Assembly (NCBI GenBank): GCA_026214975.1
Contig: JAOBSW010000167.1
Coordinates: 39,241-103,240, forward strand
From: Gentiana macrophylla
Lineage: Eukaryota; Streptophyta; Magnoliopsida; Gentianales; Gentianaceae
DNA: 64,000 nucleotides
Direction of reading: 5' to 3'
Shown one piece after another: positions 32,151 to 42,790 of this stretch. A program made the position numbers and the translations under genes. The notes beneath the pieces were generated by a model. It was not told the origin of the DNA, searched no databases, and saw only the letters and a list, made by a program, of their open reading frames with translations. Position 1 is the stretch's first letter. Each line of letters opens with the position of its first letter.

Positions 32151-32960
32151 TCCGGGGTCCGGATGTGGACGAAAGACCATCTTGGAACCGACAACTTTAA
32201 CCAGAGGAGCAACCGAAACACTGCCTTGTTCTAGAAGGTAATCTTCAAGAACTACAATCAAGTCATATTTGTGTATTACTTCTTCTTGTGTCTGCTTATT
32301 TCAATCAGGTGCCCAGTTTCTGTTTTGAGCCCAAACATCACACCTTTTCTGCAATGAAACTGATGACAACCACTGAGTGATTCTTCTGGGCGGTTATACC
32401 ACATGACATAATCTTTGACGTTCATACCTCCCAAAATTTTGTGTGCGTAGGTCACAAACGAGCCGTCCACTGGCTTGTTCCAACATTTTTTGATCCCCTT
32501 CCACGATACGAACCCTGGGAACTCCTCCCTTGACCATGTGACCTCATAACGCGATTTCTTTGAGGATTTTGAACACCAAATGTCTGTAAAGAAAAGAACA
32601 CATTAATTACCTCAACATTTAATTTATCCAGTTTAGAATAACTTATTCTGTCGATTTCGTCACCTTTTTCCTCTTCTTTTTGTTTACTACGTCTAGCGAA
32701 ACCCGAAGAAGAAGAAGAAGCTGTCAAAAAATATTCTAAAGCTGGAAAGGCCTTCAAAGAAAAATAGTGAATTTGTAGTAAGGAAATCCTCAGGCCGCGG
32801 ACAGGTAATTCCTCTTGATGGGTTGTTTTTACTATGGATATCCCAAATCTCAGCCTCAAAGTCAAAGTCCTCAGCATATCTGGTAACAGGTTGCAGAACC
32901 TGAAGACAAGTAAAAAGGGAAACCAACGGCTTAGCAATAAAGGGAAATAAATGCATTTAC
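32151..32960 (-). pseudogene. DUF3444 (DnaJ-family C-terminal domain) fragment, copy 2
   Basis: Reverse strand, two or three exon-like blocks. Block 1 (about 32937-32640) includes a possible AEDFDFEAEIWDIHSKNNP. Block 2 (32560-32150) reads RYEVTWSREEFPGFVSWKGI, KPVDGSFVTYAHKI, CRKGVMFGLKTETG and IHKYDLIVVLEDYLLEQGSV, ending APLVKVVGSKMVFRPHP. The last part closely follows the DUF3444 pattern Y-x-x-V-x-V-L-x-x-Y...G-V-x-V-x-x-L-x-K-V-x-G-x-x-x-V-F. Plant DUF3444 proteins usually carry an N-terminal J domain, absent here. It is broken, and is probably captured host sequence carried by module e. Confidence 0.65.
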
Positions 32961-32984
32961 GAGTCTCTCTTTGTCCATGACCTC

Positions 32985-33960
32985 ATTTCCGTTGCATACT
33001 ATAAATTATAAAATAATAAACGAGCTAAAACGATTACAGAATTTGTCGAGGTTACGTTGCAAAACAAAAGAAACCAACGGCTTATCAATAAAGGGAAAAT
33101 AAATGCATTTATGTTTCACTTTTTAACACTAATTTACCTGAATTAAACCTAAATAATACATGTTCTTGAATTCCCAAAATGATCAACACATCTTGCATTA
33201 ACACCATTGATCAAGACCAGATTATGGCACTAATCCTATTTTTTTTGGCTGAGTGATTGTGGCACTAATCCTATTTTTTTTGGGGAGCATCGGCAGATGG
33301 CCGGATAGACCTGGAAAAAGAAAATTGCTAATGCCGGTGGTGTGAAATCACTAAGCGGGTTCATTTGGAGGTCCAGTGGAAAATTAGACATGTAGCTAGT
33401 AAACATTCAATGACTAAAATAAACAAATATTTTAAATAAATTAGAGAACTGAATGTGTCTTTGTTCTGAAAGGGCAGCAACTAAAAGATTATATAAAAAT
33501 GAAAAGAAAAAAAGAACAATCTTGCAGAGTACCTATGATATGTCATGATCAACGATCTCTCTGATACATATAACAAAGACTCTTCGACCAGAATCTTCAA
33601 TATAAAAGGCATTGTTTTCATTTTTCTTCCAAAACATTCACAACAATAGATGGCTGTCGGAAATCTTGAAAATTTGGGTAATTGTATACACTTTTTATAT
33701 ATAGGGGCGCGGCTATAAGAATTAGGGATAGGGAAATTTGGGTAATGGTATACACTTTATATATAGGAGCGGCACGCGGCGCACTACAAGAATTTAGGGT
33801 TAGGGTACAGGGGGAATTTGGGTAATGGTATAAACTTTATATATAGGAGCGGCGCGCGGAGCGCTACAATAATTTAGGGTTAGGATATTGAAATTCGTCA
33901 AAATTTCAGAAAACTCGGGTCAATAAATTAAATACAAATAATGGGTAAATGTCAAAAAAA
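32985..33960 (+). repeat. Module a, copy 3
   Basis: AATAATAAACGAGCTAAAAC, AATAAATGCATTTATGTTTC, GGTGTGAAATCACTAAGCGG, CATTCAATGACTAAAATAAA, and three tandem-like GGGTAAT..TATATATAGG blocks between 33.66 and 33.87 kb. A TGGCACTAATCCTATTTTTT stretch is duplicated near 33.22-33.28 kb. Confidence 0.8.
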
Positions 33961-34087
33961 TAATACAGTTCCACTTCATATGTATATATTACACACACCT
34001 TCTGATTTTTATCAAGCGGGCCAGCCACCCGAAATGTACAAAAAGTGGCGCCGCGTTACAATACAATTTTATTTGTAGGTGTGTGTC
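33961..34087 (+). repeat. Module b, copy 3, left part
   Basis: CAAGCGGGCCAGCCACCCGA and CAATACAATTTTATTTGTAG. Split by the Copia element at 34088; the remainder is at 36204-36330. Confidence 0.75.
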
Positions 34088-36203
34088 TATTAGGAATAAC
34101 AACGCGAGCGATAACCCTTAACGACGGTAACACAAAATAACAAATGAAAGAAAAAAGACAAAGCACCAAATTTGCGTGGTTTTGCGTCAATGTGCCGACT
34201 AGTCCACGGGCGAAAGAGAAGAATATTACAATAGAGGAGGAATACAAAAGATACAACTCTTCTAAAACGTAAATACAATAGCCGAAATAGATAAGGCAAT
34301 CGACAGTTTATCTTAATTGATACAATTTGGTAGACCAAAATAATAGGCTAAAATCCTATTAAATATCTTAACTAAGTCGCCTCAATGTTTATTGCTGTCG
34401 ATGTGGGAAATCAAAATAAAGAGATTGTAGGATAATAAGCAATTGGGCTTTGGCTCACTTAACAAATCTCAACCTTGAGTCAAAGACCACATCAATAAAT
34501 AGTAATCGCTTCTTTTCTCCATAAGCTCCAAAATCATTAAATAATGTCAAACAAGTCTCACAATTGCTTGAACTTAACAAATGGACGATGCTTCGTAATA
34601 TCTAACTCGAACGGGACGACGCAGGATCATGTAGTGCAAATGATCGTGGATCCCCGCGCAGCATACAAACCACCGCACTCGCAAACTTTCATAACAACCG
34701 CAGATCACCTTTAATTACTTTTCAGAACTCCACCTTCAACGGTGTACCTACATCTGAGAGTCTCAAGTGCGCCTAAAGAGATGAGATTTATTTTTAAATC
34801 TGGAACATGTCTGACTTTCTTAAGTATTATGACAACACCATCATGGGTTTTGATTCTAATCGCATTCAATACCAAAGAACCTTGCAAAGTGCGCCGCTTC
34901 CTCAACGAAACTTTCCACCTTGAATCGAATCATATGTACATGGAAAACCAATCCCTATTAGGACACATAGGATACGTGCATCATGAATCCAAGATCCATT
35001 CAATGACAGACCTTAATTTTTCATCAACAAAGAAGATATATCCATCCCTCTCAGCTTCTACAAAACCGGCCTGACCAGACTCATTACACACGCTTTTCTT
35101 TGTTCTTATGTCAAACGAAATCAGATTTGATATGCCCAATCTTTTTACAATAATTGCACGTCAAATCTTTATGTCTGGGATTCAAAACACAATTTTCACT
35201 ATCTACATCTTTCATATTTGATCTGCCCATAACTATACTACTACTACTTCCCGATCATATCTTTATCAATCAGCTTCTTTCGGGCCAATATCGACTTAAT
35301 TAATTTGTAATAAATAGTATCCTTACTATAAAACATCGTTTCCTTAAAATGCTTCAACGATCGGGGAAGCGAGTACAATAAAAACAGGGCCTGATCCTCA
35401 TCATCAATCTTAGCATCTATACTCAAATCCATAATCAGGGAATCAAATTTATCTAAGTGCGATAATCTAGATGACCCTTCGGACATACGAAGTATATACA
35501 AACTATGGTTTAAATAAAGTCTATTCTCCACGGATTTCTTCATATACATGGATTTTAATTTTTTCCCACAAATCCTTAGCATTAATCTTGGTAGCTACCT
35601 CTCTTAAAACCTTATCAGAAAGACACAGGATGATACCTGACCTGGCCTTCTTGTCAAGACCAGCAAACTTCTCATCTGACATTTTCTGTGGATTTTTCTC
35701 CTTTCTAGTCAGCGTAATATCGAAGCCCTTCGAATCAAGATGGCCTCCATCTTTAATCATGCCACATCCCAATTTTTGACGCTTCGCGAACTTCTCAAAA
35801 TAATACTTAGTTACCGCCATGTTGGCTTATTCTCAAACCTCGTAAAATCTCAACAAAAACCTCCGAAAAACCTCGGCTCGATACCGCTTTGTTAGGAAAA
35901 ACAAACCGAATGACATGCACTTTAACGAAGGTAACACAAAATAACAAACGGAAGAAAAACACAAACGCCAAATTTATGTGGTTTCCGGCAATATGTCGAC
36001 TAGTCCACGAGGAAAACTATAAAGGAGAATACGAAAGATACAATCGAACTCACCTAAAGTTTAAATACAATACCAAAATAGCTAAGGCAATTGAGTTTTT
36101 ATGAGAATTAATACAAACTAGTACACCAAAATAATAACTAAGTCGGCTCAGTGTTTATTGCTGCCGATGTGGAAAATCAAAATAAAGTGATTGTGGGATT
36201 GTG
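34088..36203 (-). mobile_element. Non-autonomous Copia with gag and protease only
   Basis: LTRs at about 34088-34464 and 35890-36203 (shared GGTAACACAAAATAACAAA and GTCGACTAGTCCACG-like blocks; the right LTR lacks ~50 bp at its end). The reverse strand has a primer site GCGGTATCGAGCC next to the right LTR and a purine tract CTCAAGGTTGAGATT next to the left LTR. Between them is gag plus protease; integrase, RT and RNase H are absent. Confidence 0.85.
34640..35820 (-). pseudogene. Copia gag-zinc knuckle-protease
   Basis: Starts MAVTKYYFEKFAKRQKLG. Typical gag features are KKARSGIILCLSDKVLREVA and INAKDLWEKI, then in the next frame LNHSLYILRMSEGSS and ALFLLYSLPRSLKHFKETM. The zinc knuckle is CNYCKKIGHIKSDF (~35160), whose last Cys is Phe. 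The protease WILDS*CTYPMCPNRDWF (~34990) has a stop in place of the active-site Gly, followed by VRHVPDLKINLISLGALE (~34800) and a GLY-like tail (~34660). A frameshift separates the two gag halves. It encodes capsid and protease functions in an intact relative. Confidence 0.88.
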
Positions 36204-36330
36204 TTAGACTGATAAATGATTTATTTAAACAATGATACAACTAAAGAAATAATATGTAATACATAATGTGGTAACATGTTATTTATCACTCCCTGGATAA
36301 TAATTAAGGCTCATGTTTTATGAAGGTTGA
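36204..36330 (+). repeat. Module b, copy 3, right part
   Basis: CTGATAAATGATTTATTTAA, AATAATATGTAATACATAAT (empty mariner site) and AATAATAATTAAGGCTCATG, ending at the solo LTR. Confidence 0.75.
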
Positions 36331-37489
36331 TGTAACGACCGACCTAGATTTTACCCAATTATCCGATCCGAATCGCTCGCTATGATCTCAAACGAAATGT
36401 CAAATCATGAAGCCTTCTGTTGGTGAAACTAGAAAATCATAATAATAAATAGGGGGAAGGGGCCAGAAGGACGTCAATTCTCATAAATGGGGATCAAAGG
36501 ACAGTCATCATTTTGAGTAATTAAAAAGAACAAAATGATAATATATGGACTAAAATATCCTTGGTTTTTTTTTCTTTTATTTTGTGCAATTTGTAGTAAC
36601 TGCTTAAACATCCGGAATAACGTTTGCTCAATAAATGCGCTACGTGAGAATCTTCCGCAGGATTTATTGCATATTTTGAAAAAGTAGTATATCTTGGAAA
36701 TTACGGCAATGATATATGTTCCACTCATGAATATATTTTTGACTAAAAACTAAATCCACAAGGTTAAATAGGGAAATAAGTAAGAAGTGCAAGCAGGCAA
36801 AAGTCCAATAAAATATAGTTACAATAAAATAAAAATGTAGTAACATATAAAGAAATAATATCAATAAAATTTAATTACAATAAAAAATGTAGTTACACGT
36901 TAAACATGTAGTAACATGAGAAAAAATGTATTAACATATACAAAAAAAATAGTTACAACCAATGTACAAAGAAGTAGTCACTGATTTGTTATCAGATGTT
37001 GAAAATGATCATTCTTATTGTGTTGTTACTTCACGCCATCATCATATCTCCACTCGTAATTTTTACTATATGTTGAGATCACCATTCTTATTGTATTTAT
37101 ACTTCACGTGTTATCATGAAATTTCACTATATGTTGGAAATTTTCATTCTTATTGTATTATTACTTCACGTGTTACTTTTACTTCACTCGTAATATATAT
37201 ATATATATATATATAGTTGTAACCGAATTGTGTTTTTTGTTTTTCATTTTTTTTTTATAAAATTGGAGAAAAGATTTGGGTAGATCTTTGGTAATCATAA
37301 CCGAATGAAGATCAAATCGGCGCATATCAAGGCATGTTTTTTTAAAAATTACTAAGAAAAGAGTATTTTTGGAAGTTTGCATAGGTTTTGTCCTGATTAA
37401 TAATCAGTTTCCTTCAATCCTTATTTATTCATTAATATGTCCTTCTTGGTAAGAACCTATAATTAATATAATAATTAATGTTAATAATA

Positions 37490-37700
37490 ACCACGTGTCC
37501 CGATATTCAACCGTTGCTAGGATCAGTGCCACCGTCATTACATCATCTTATAAATATCAACAGACGAAGTTGACTATTCACCTTTTTTAAAGCCTCAGTA
37601 ACCAACTCCCACTTACATTCCGCTGTGGCATATCGATCATTGCTCTCTCTCTCTCTCTCTAGAACACGTGAGTCCACACGCCTCTCTACAATCTAGCTAG
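37490..37700 (+). promoter_or_regulatory. Putative LTR promoter
   Basis: A G-box core CACGTG lies near 37492, TATAAATA at about 37549, and a CT repeat leader (CTCTCTCTCTCTCTC, ~37644-37661) about 100 bp downstream. The order fits the U3/R of an LTR read in the + direction. Confidence 0.5.
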
Positions 37701-38436
37701 TAGAGCCAAGCAAAGGCTTCTCTGCTTTCCCAATACTGATTCTTATCTCGATAAACATATCAACTATAAGATTGAGCATGAATGCCTCGTAAGTAGTGTC
37801 TAAGTATCAAGGGGAACTAAGAAAAGCCACCGAGCAAGCTTTCGTGAGTACCTTCATCGTTAGTTTGAAAACTGTTAGATGCATATTGTAAATATTTGTA
37901 CCGTTATTAGTGCATTCTATGTAATCTAAAATATATAATAGAGAACAAAGAATGCAACTCTAATTAAATTCTGCATAGAAAAGAAAGCTTGCAGCTTAAC
38001 TGAATTCAATAATAACTGTACTAAAATATTATTATGCTAGAATAAAATAATTTAACTGATACTTTATTGTAAGTCTGTGTAACATTATTAAATTGTCTTT
38101 AAAACTTATTATATGAATTAACATTTCTATAGTGTTTTTTATTCTGAAAATTATGTTACTGCAAAAACACCATGCTTTCTATTAAAACCGTAAAACTTTT
38201 TGTTAATACTTTTTTGTCTATAAATAGTTTATCTTATGAAAATCCTCTATTTTCTAGAATACTACTAATAGTTCTGCAAATTGACTTTAACGCTAAAATA
38301 TAGAATTTACATCCATATTTCAAAAACGTACTTTAAAAACATTGTTGGTTCAGTTCTTAATAATAAAAAACCTTTACAAATTTAAGTATAAATAATTTTC
38401 AATCCTTTGAATCTTTTCTTATCACTTGAAAATTTT

Positions 38437-38438
<2 letters not shown>

Positions 38439-38517
<79 letters not shown>
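38439..38517. repeat. Compound microsatellite (TA)n-(TG)n
   Basis: About 16 TA units followed by about 23 TG units, within the solo LTR. Confidence 0.97.
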
Positions 38518-38520
<3 letters not shown>

Positions 38521-39136
38521 TTTGTTTCTCTTTATAACCATTTTATTCAGAATTTCTTAAATTACATAAAATGCACAAAATCTGTTTAAACATCGAAAAA
38601 CATTGTAAAACGATCCAAAATCTGAACCAACATGGTTTATTATCAAAACATGTAAATTATATAATTTTCTTGAAAGTAGGCCACCGGCCCACCGGTGAAG
38701 AACTACTACTACTACGGTGCCTGTATCACTTTCTGAAACTAAACTGACATGCTCAATTTTTCAAAGATCGTATTTCATGTTATAAACATGCACTAAAAAT
38801 TTAGAACAAATTGAATCAACTGAGATGCACAAAAATTAATTAAAAATACTTTGATAATCGCACCCCTTACCTCGAATTCCAAGCCACAAATCCGCTTTTT
38901 TATTTTAACATTACGCCATAACTTGATTTCCATTCCTATAACCAACCATCATTTTTATATCAATACTTTTGTATAAAACACATAAATTCACTCATTAACT
39001 TAAATGTATTATTATGATATTTTATTAATAAAAAGTGTGTATTAAATATAATTCAAGAAATTTTGAGTTAAAACATAACTCCAGGATCGGGCCGATTTGA
39101 ATATCGGTCAAGGCTAAAATTGACATGGGTGTTACA

Positions 39137-39719
39137 AATGACGGGCACGACCCGACGTCGATAAGTGGCACTATGTGGCATAGTTCGATCCTCTAAAAAA
39201 GTGTGTCAAGAGTTTCAGCCCAATATGGGGCCTTAAACATATTGATCATCATACAAAGGCATATTGTTCTCTCGTCACCACTCGGAGCGGGATGTCTCAT
39301 AGCGCATTCAACCGACATGGTGCAGTTCTCCTCGCCTTGAACTCTCAACTCAAACAAACCGCCTTCAATCGGATCTTGATATGAGCAGTCCGCCAGATAG
39401 AAAATATCACCCCATGATGGTAAAAGCCACAATAATGGTTTCATGATTTACGCCTAATATGATATGAGATACAAACCGCTTCTTCGATCACATGCATTGA
39501 TTTAACTCTTATGAAATATGGATCTTCTAAGGATTTTCTTGTTCTAGGATGAAATAAATATAGTTTCTATCATGGATCGAACTTGGAACAAGTCGCCACG
39601 ATTCAAATATATCTTTGGAATCAAGTCCAATCAGTAGTTCATGCGGTTATGTTTCAGAGTGGAGTTAAGTGGGCGCTACATACTCCACCCACGCCTCACA
39701 TCTACATCTAATCGCCTAT

Positions 39720-39793
<74 letters not shown>

Positions 39794-40450
39794 TTGATCT
39801 GTTTTTTTCCCACTGTGGACTCCGCCTCGGTCGCTTGATCCACTTTCTATCCTGGGAATCCTCGATGGTTAACCCCGACCGGGATCTAATTTCTTGACCT
39901 AGAGCATGTCCTCGATCGCCTCCGCTTCTATATTGCCATCTTGACTTCCAGGTCATAGGTAGCTTTGACCTGACCCGCTAGTCCATTCACTGGATATACG
40001 ACACGTGGACGTATCCGGATTAACCTCAATCATGCATGTTCATGGACCCAAACATCTAAATAATAACTCCTAAAAAAGTGCTCTATACGAAGAATCTCCC
40101 AAAATTTAGAACTACGTTAATAACTTGATTCAAATTCCCTAGGCACGAAAAATGATCTTCATTGGTTCAAATTTATAATTCATATCAAATCCGCCACTCA
40201 AACTCGCTATTTATCCACACAAAGCCCAAATTTGCTTATTTGGACAGAGATGGTCGAAATTAAGTGATTTTTTTCCATGTCATCGGGTTCAGCTGGAAAA
40301 ATCTTTCAAGACATCAATTATCAATGGACAAGACCAATTTTACTTAGGTAAAAATGACTTACAGGACTAATTTTGTAATCGGAGTAAAATCACAACTAAA
40401 CCTAAAAACGTTGACAAGTTACAAGACTAAAATTACAATATTTCTACCTA
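39137..40450 (+). repeat. Module c, copy 2
   Basis: CAGCCCAATATGGGGCCTTA, TCCTCGCCTTGAACTCTCAA, CATGTTCATGGACCCAAACA, ATATCAAATCCGCCACTCAA, then a GACTTACAGGACTAATTTTG block. Aligns with 52736-53500. An extra ~550 bp (about 39480-40035), including a (TA)n tract of about 34 units at 39723-39791, is absent from the other copy. No gene. Confidence 0.78.
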
Positions 40451-40690
40451 ATATATATTTTATTTTATATATCACTTTACGAAAACAAATTTAGTATTTA
40501 ATGCTAATTTTGACATTTTGCCACTATATATTGCTACAAGAATGATATTTATTTGTAGGAGAAATAAAACGAAATTAAATCCATATACTTATTAAGTTTC
40601 TTAATATGTGTAAAGTGCGTACATAAAAATTAGGACAGAGATAGTAGATCAGATAAAAAGGAACAAAATAAGATTTTTTAAAAAAATCAC
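40451..40690 (+). repeat. Module d, copy 4
   Basis: TTTAGTATTTAATGCTAATT, CTACAAGAATGATATTTATT and CTTATTAAGTTTCTTAATAT, parallel to 53.51-54.44 kb. Confidence 0.75.
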
Positions 40691-40945
40691 AAATTGCATT
40701 TCTAGTCCTGTAAGTTGTCACTTTTAGTCATGTTTTTACTTCGAACACAACTTAAGTTTGTCAGTTGGACTTTCTTGCAATTTTGGTCTTGCCGGGGAAC
40801 CTGTTGACAAGGCGTGAAATCTGGCCAAAATGACTTCCATTGCAAAACAACTTACCATTTCAACCCTCTTTGTCCATGTAAGCAAATTTTGAGGACTAAA
40901 ATTGCTTACATGACAACTTACAGTGCTAAAATTACAATTTTGCAT
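40691..40945. mobile_element. MITE with TTTTAGTCCTGTAAGTTG inverted ends (copy 1)
   Basis: Left AAATTGCATTTCTAGTCCTG and right CTTACAGTGCTAAAATTACA are inverted. The same element occupies the same position in the parallel segment at 54467-54723, so it inserted before the two segments separated. Confidence 0.7.
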
Positions 40946-41590
40946 TTATGCAATATATGAGCTCTTTTTTATATTCAGCATATATTCAGAGAGAGAATGG
41001 ACAAAAAGGACACATAAAGTTCCAAAATAGGAGAATAGGGCAACATAGAATTGAGGCTAAAAATAAGAAAACTGGACAAAAATGTACCAAATTACCCTCA
41101 AATACTGCAACACACAAAACAACATGTAATTCAATGCCATGACTTAATGTCCATAAATTTTGCAAAATTTTGAACTGAGAATCCAGCATTCAAAACTGTC
41201 AAACAAATTCCAAAACAAAAAAATCAACCCAAAAAAAACTTTATCCTAAATAAACCTTTCTGGAATAGCCATCTCGTAGACGAGAGATTGGTTGTTGGAA
41301 GGTTGTACCAATTGGCATACATTAGAGCCTTTTTTTTTTTTCTTTCTAAAATCTAGTAAAAGAAATAATATCAAAAAGGTTTACAAGGCCTTTCATATTT
41401 ATCGTGTGTAAGAGGTTAGAAATTAATGGTTGTAATGTATGACGTTTGGTATAACCTTCATACAACGGTTGTATTATAAAATTTTCCCTCATAGCCACAA
41501 CATTAAAATAAGGTATGTAGAAGCAAAATCAAATTTAAAGTGCAGCGATTTTCCAGATTAGGAGCAAAATCAAAGTGTGATTTCATCATG
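40946..41590 (+). repeat. Module f, copy 1, left part
   Basis: Parallel to 54724-55320: GAACTGAGAATCCAGCATTC, CAAAACTGTCAAACAAATTC, TCCTAAATAAACCTTTCTGG. No gene seen. Interrupted at 41591 by MITE 2. Confidence 0.75.
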
Positions 41591-42496
41591 GGCAAAATTA
41601 GGATTTTAGTCATGTAACTTGGTCCCCGCTTTGGATTTTAGTCATGCTCAAGCCCGTGAGGAAAATGGTCCTCTAACTTGTTTTTGTGGAAAATAGTCCT
41701 ATCCGCCGAAATAGCTGATTGGGCACCGGAATTTTGAAAAATTTTGTGGCACCCACTAGTCGCCACATTGAATCCTATATGGATGTGGATCCCATTTTAC
41801 TTTAAAAATGATTTCTCCTTCCAATTTTCTAATTTTCTTCTCGATTCATCTCAATCTTTAATCTTTTGCTTATAAAAGAAGAAAATGCTAATCCCAAGCT
41901 ATAAAATTCTTGAAATAACATTCTCAATTGACATTCCAATAGCAAATATGTCGCTTTTGGTTTCTTGATAGTTGAAACCGACTAGCATTTTCAAAGCGGA
42001 GGTGAGGGGTGTTGATGTATTTCCTTGTTATGCTCGCTAAAACTTCCGGCAAGAATGGTATATCCGGATAAGAAGGTTGTGGTGGTGCTACATTTTCCGC
42101 CGGAAACAATGGTTGATGTAGAGATATTATGAACTTTGGTGCTATTTCTTTGTAGAACTTACAATTCCAAATTGCAAATGATTCATCGCTTATCTCAAAG
42201 AATTTCAAATTGTAAATTAATTAGGGATTAGATTTTGAGGGATGAAATTGGGGAAATTGGAAGGAGAAATACTTTTTTAAAGTAAAACGAGGTCCATAGT
42301 CGTAGATTCATTGTGATGCCTTAAAGTGGTCGCCACATAACCGCTTTTTTAAAGATTCCGTGCACAATCGCCTATTTCAAATGGATAGGACTATTTTCAA
42401 AAAAAAACAAGTTGGAGGACCATTTTCCTCACCGGAGCAGAGCAGGACTAAAATCCAAAGTAGGCCAAGTTAGAGGACTAAAATCCTAATTTTGCC
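41591..42496. mobile_element. Fold-back MULE MITE 2 (906 bp) with 10 bp target duplication
   Basis: Perfect duplication TTTCATCATG at 41581-41590 and 42497-42506. Ends GGCAAAATTAGGATTTTAGT and its inverse, so the same family as 22101-23315. The centre differs and carries the reverse ORF 41924-42208. Confidence 0.93.
41924..42208 (-). CDS. Hypothetical ORF inside MULE MITE 2 (possible captured fragment)
   Basis: 94 codons without an internal stop in a short non-autonomous element: starts MKFFEISDESFAIWNCKFYK, is rich in aromatic and Pro residues, and contains FPAENVAPPQPSYPDIPFLP. I do not recognise it. It is absent from the related elements at 22.1 and 58.6 kb, so it is either captured host sequence or chance. 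No promoter evidence. Confidence 0.25.
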   Translation of the reverse strand: MKFFEISDESFAIWNCKFYKEIAPKFIISLHQPLFPAENVAPPQPSYPDIPFLPEVLASITRKYINTPHLRFENASRFQLSRNQKRHICYWNVN

Positions 42497-42790
42497 TTTC
42501 ATCATGGCTCGAGGAGAAACTTAATTTTTATCATGAATTTGAGAAACATCTTACACATGTGCAAATCGCTTTTTTCCTCCTTTGGCTACATCATAACGAC
42601 AGTGATATCAAATAAACTTAGTGATTTGTAGATGCAAAGATCGCACGGTTTGTCCAAAGGATGAAAATATGATTGTTTATTAAAACATTAAGTGGATCGT
42701 GTGACTAGTATTCAAAAGTTTAGGTTATATGTATTTTCAATGATTGTTGTGTTATATTATCTAATTGTCGTGATCACTACGATGAATTTT
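42497..42790 (+). repeat. Module f, copy 1, right part
   Basis: AACTTAATTTTTATCATGAA, GATTTGTAGATGCAAAGATC and CAATGATTGTTGTGTTA match 55325-55410 and 56770-56910. The copies diverge after that. Confidence 0.7.

Larger units (their letters stand above)
36331..39136 (+). mobile_element. Solo LTR, Gypsy type, 2.8 kb
   Basis: Starts TGTAACGACCGACC and ends GGGTGTTACA, typical Gypsy LTR ends. Flanks GTTGA (left) and AATGA (right) are a possible 5 bp duplication with two changes. The surrounding sequence is module b/c without the insert, as at 52.73 kb (GAAGCTTAACGTGGG). It has no internal coding domain. It holds (TA)n tracts at 37193-37215 and 38439-38471, the latter running into (TG)n to 38517. 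Confidence 0.75.
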
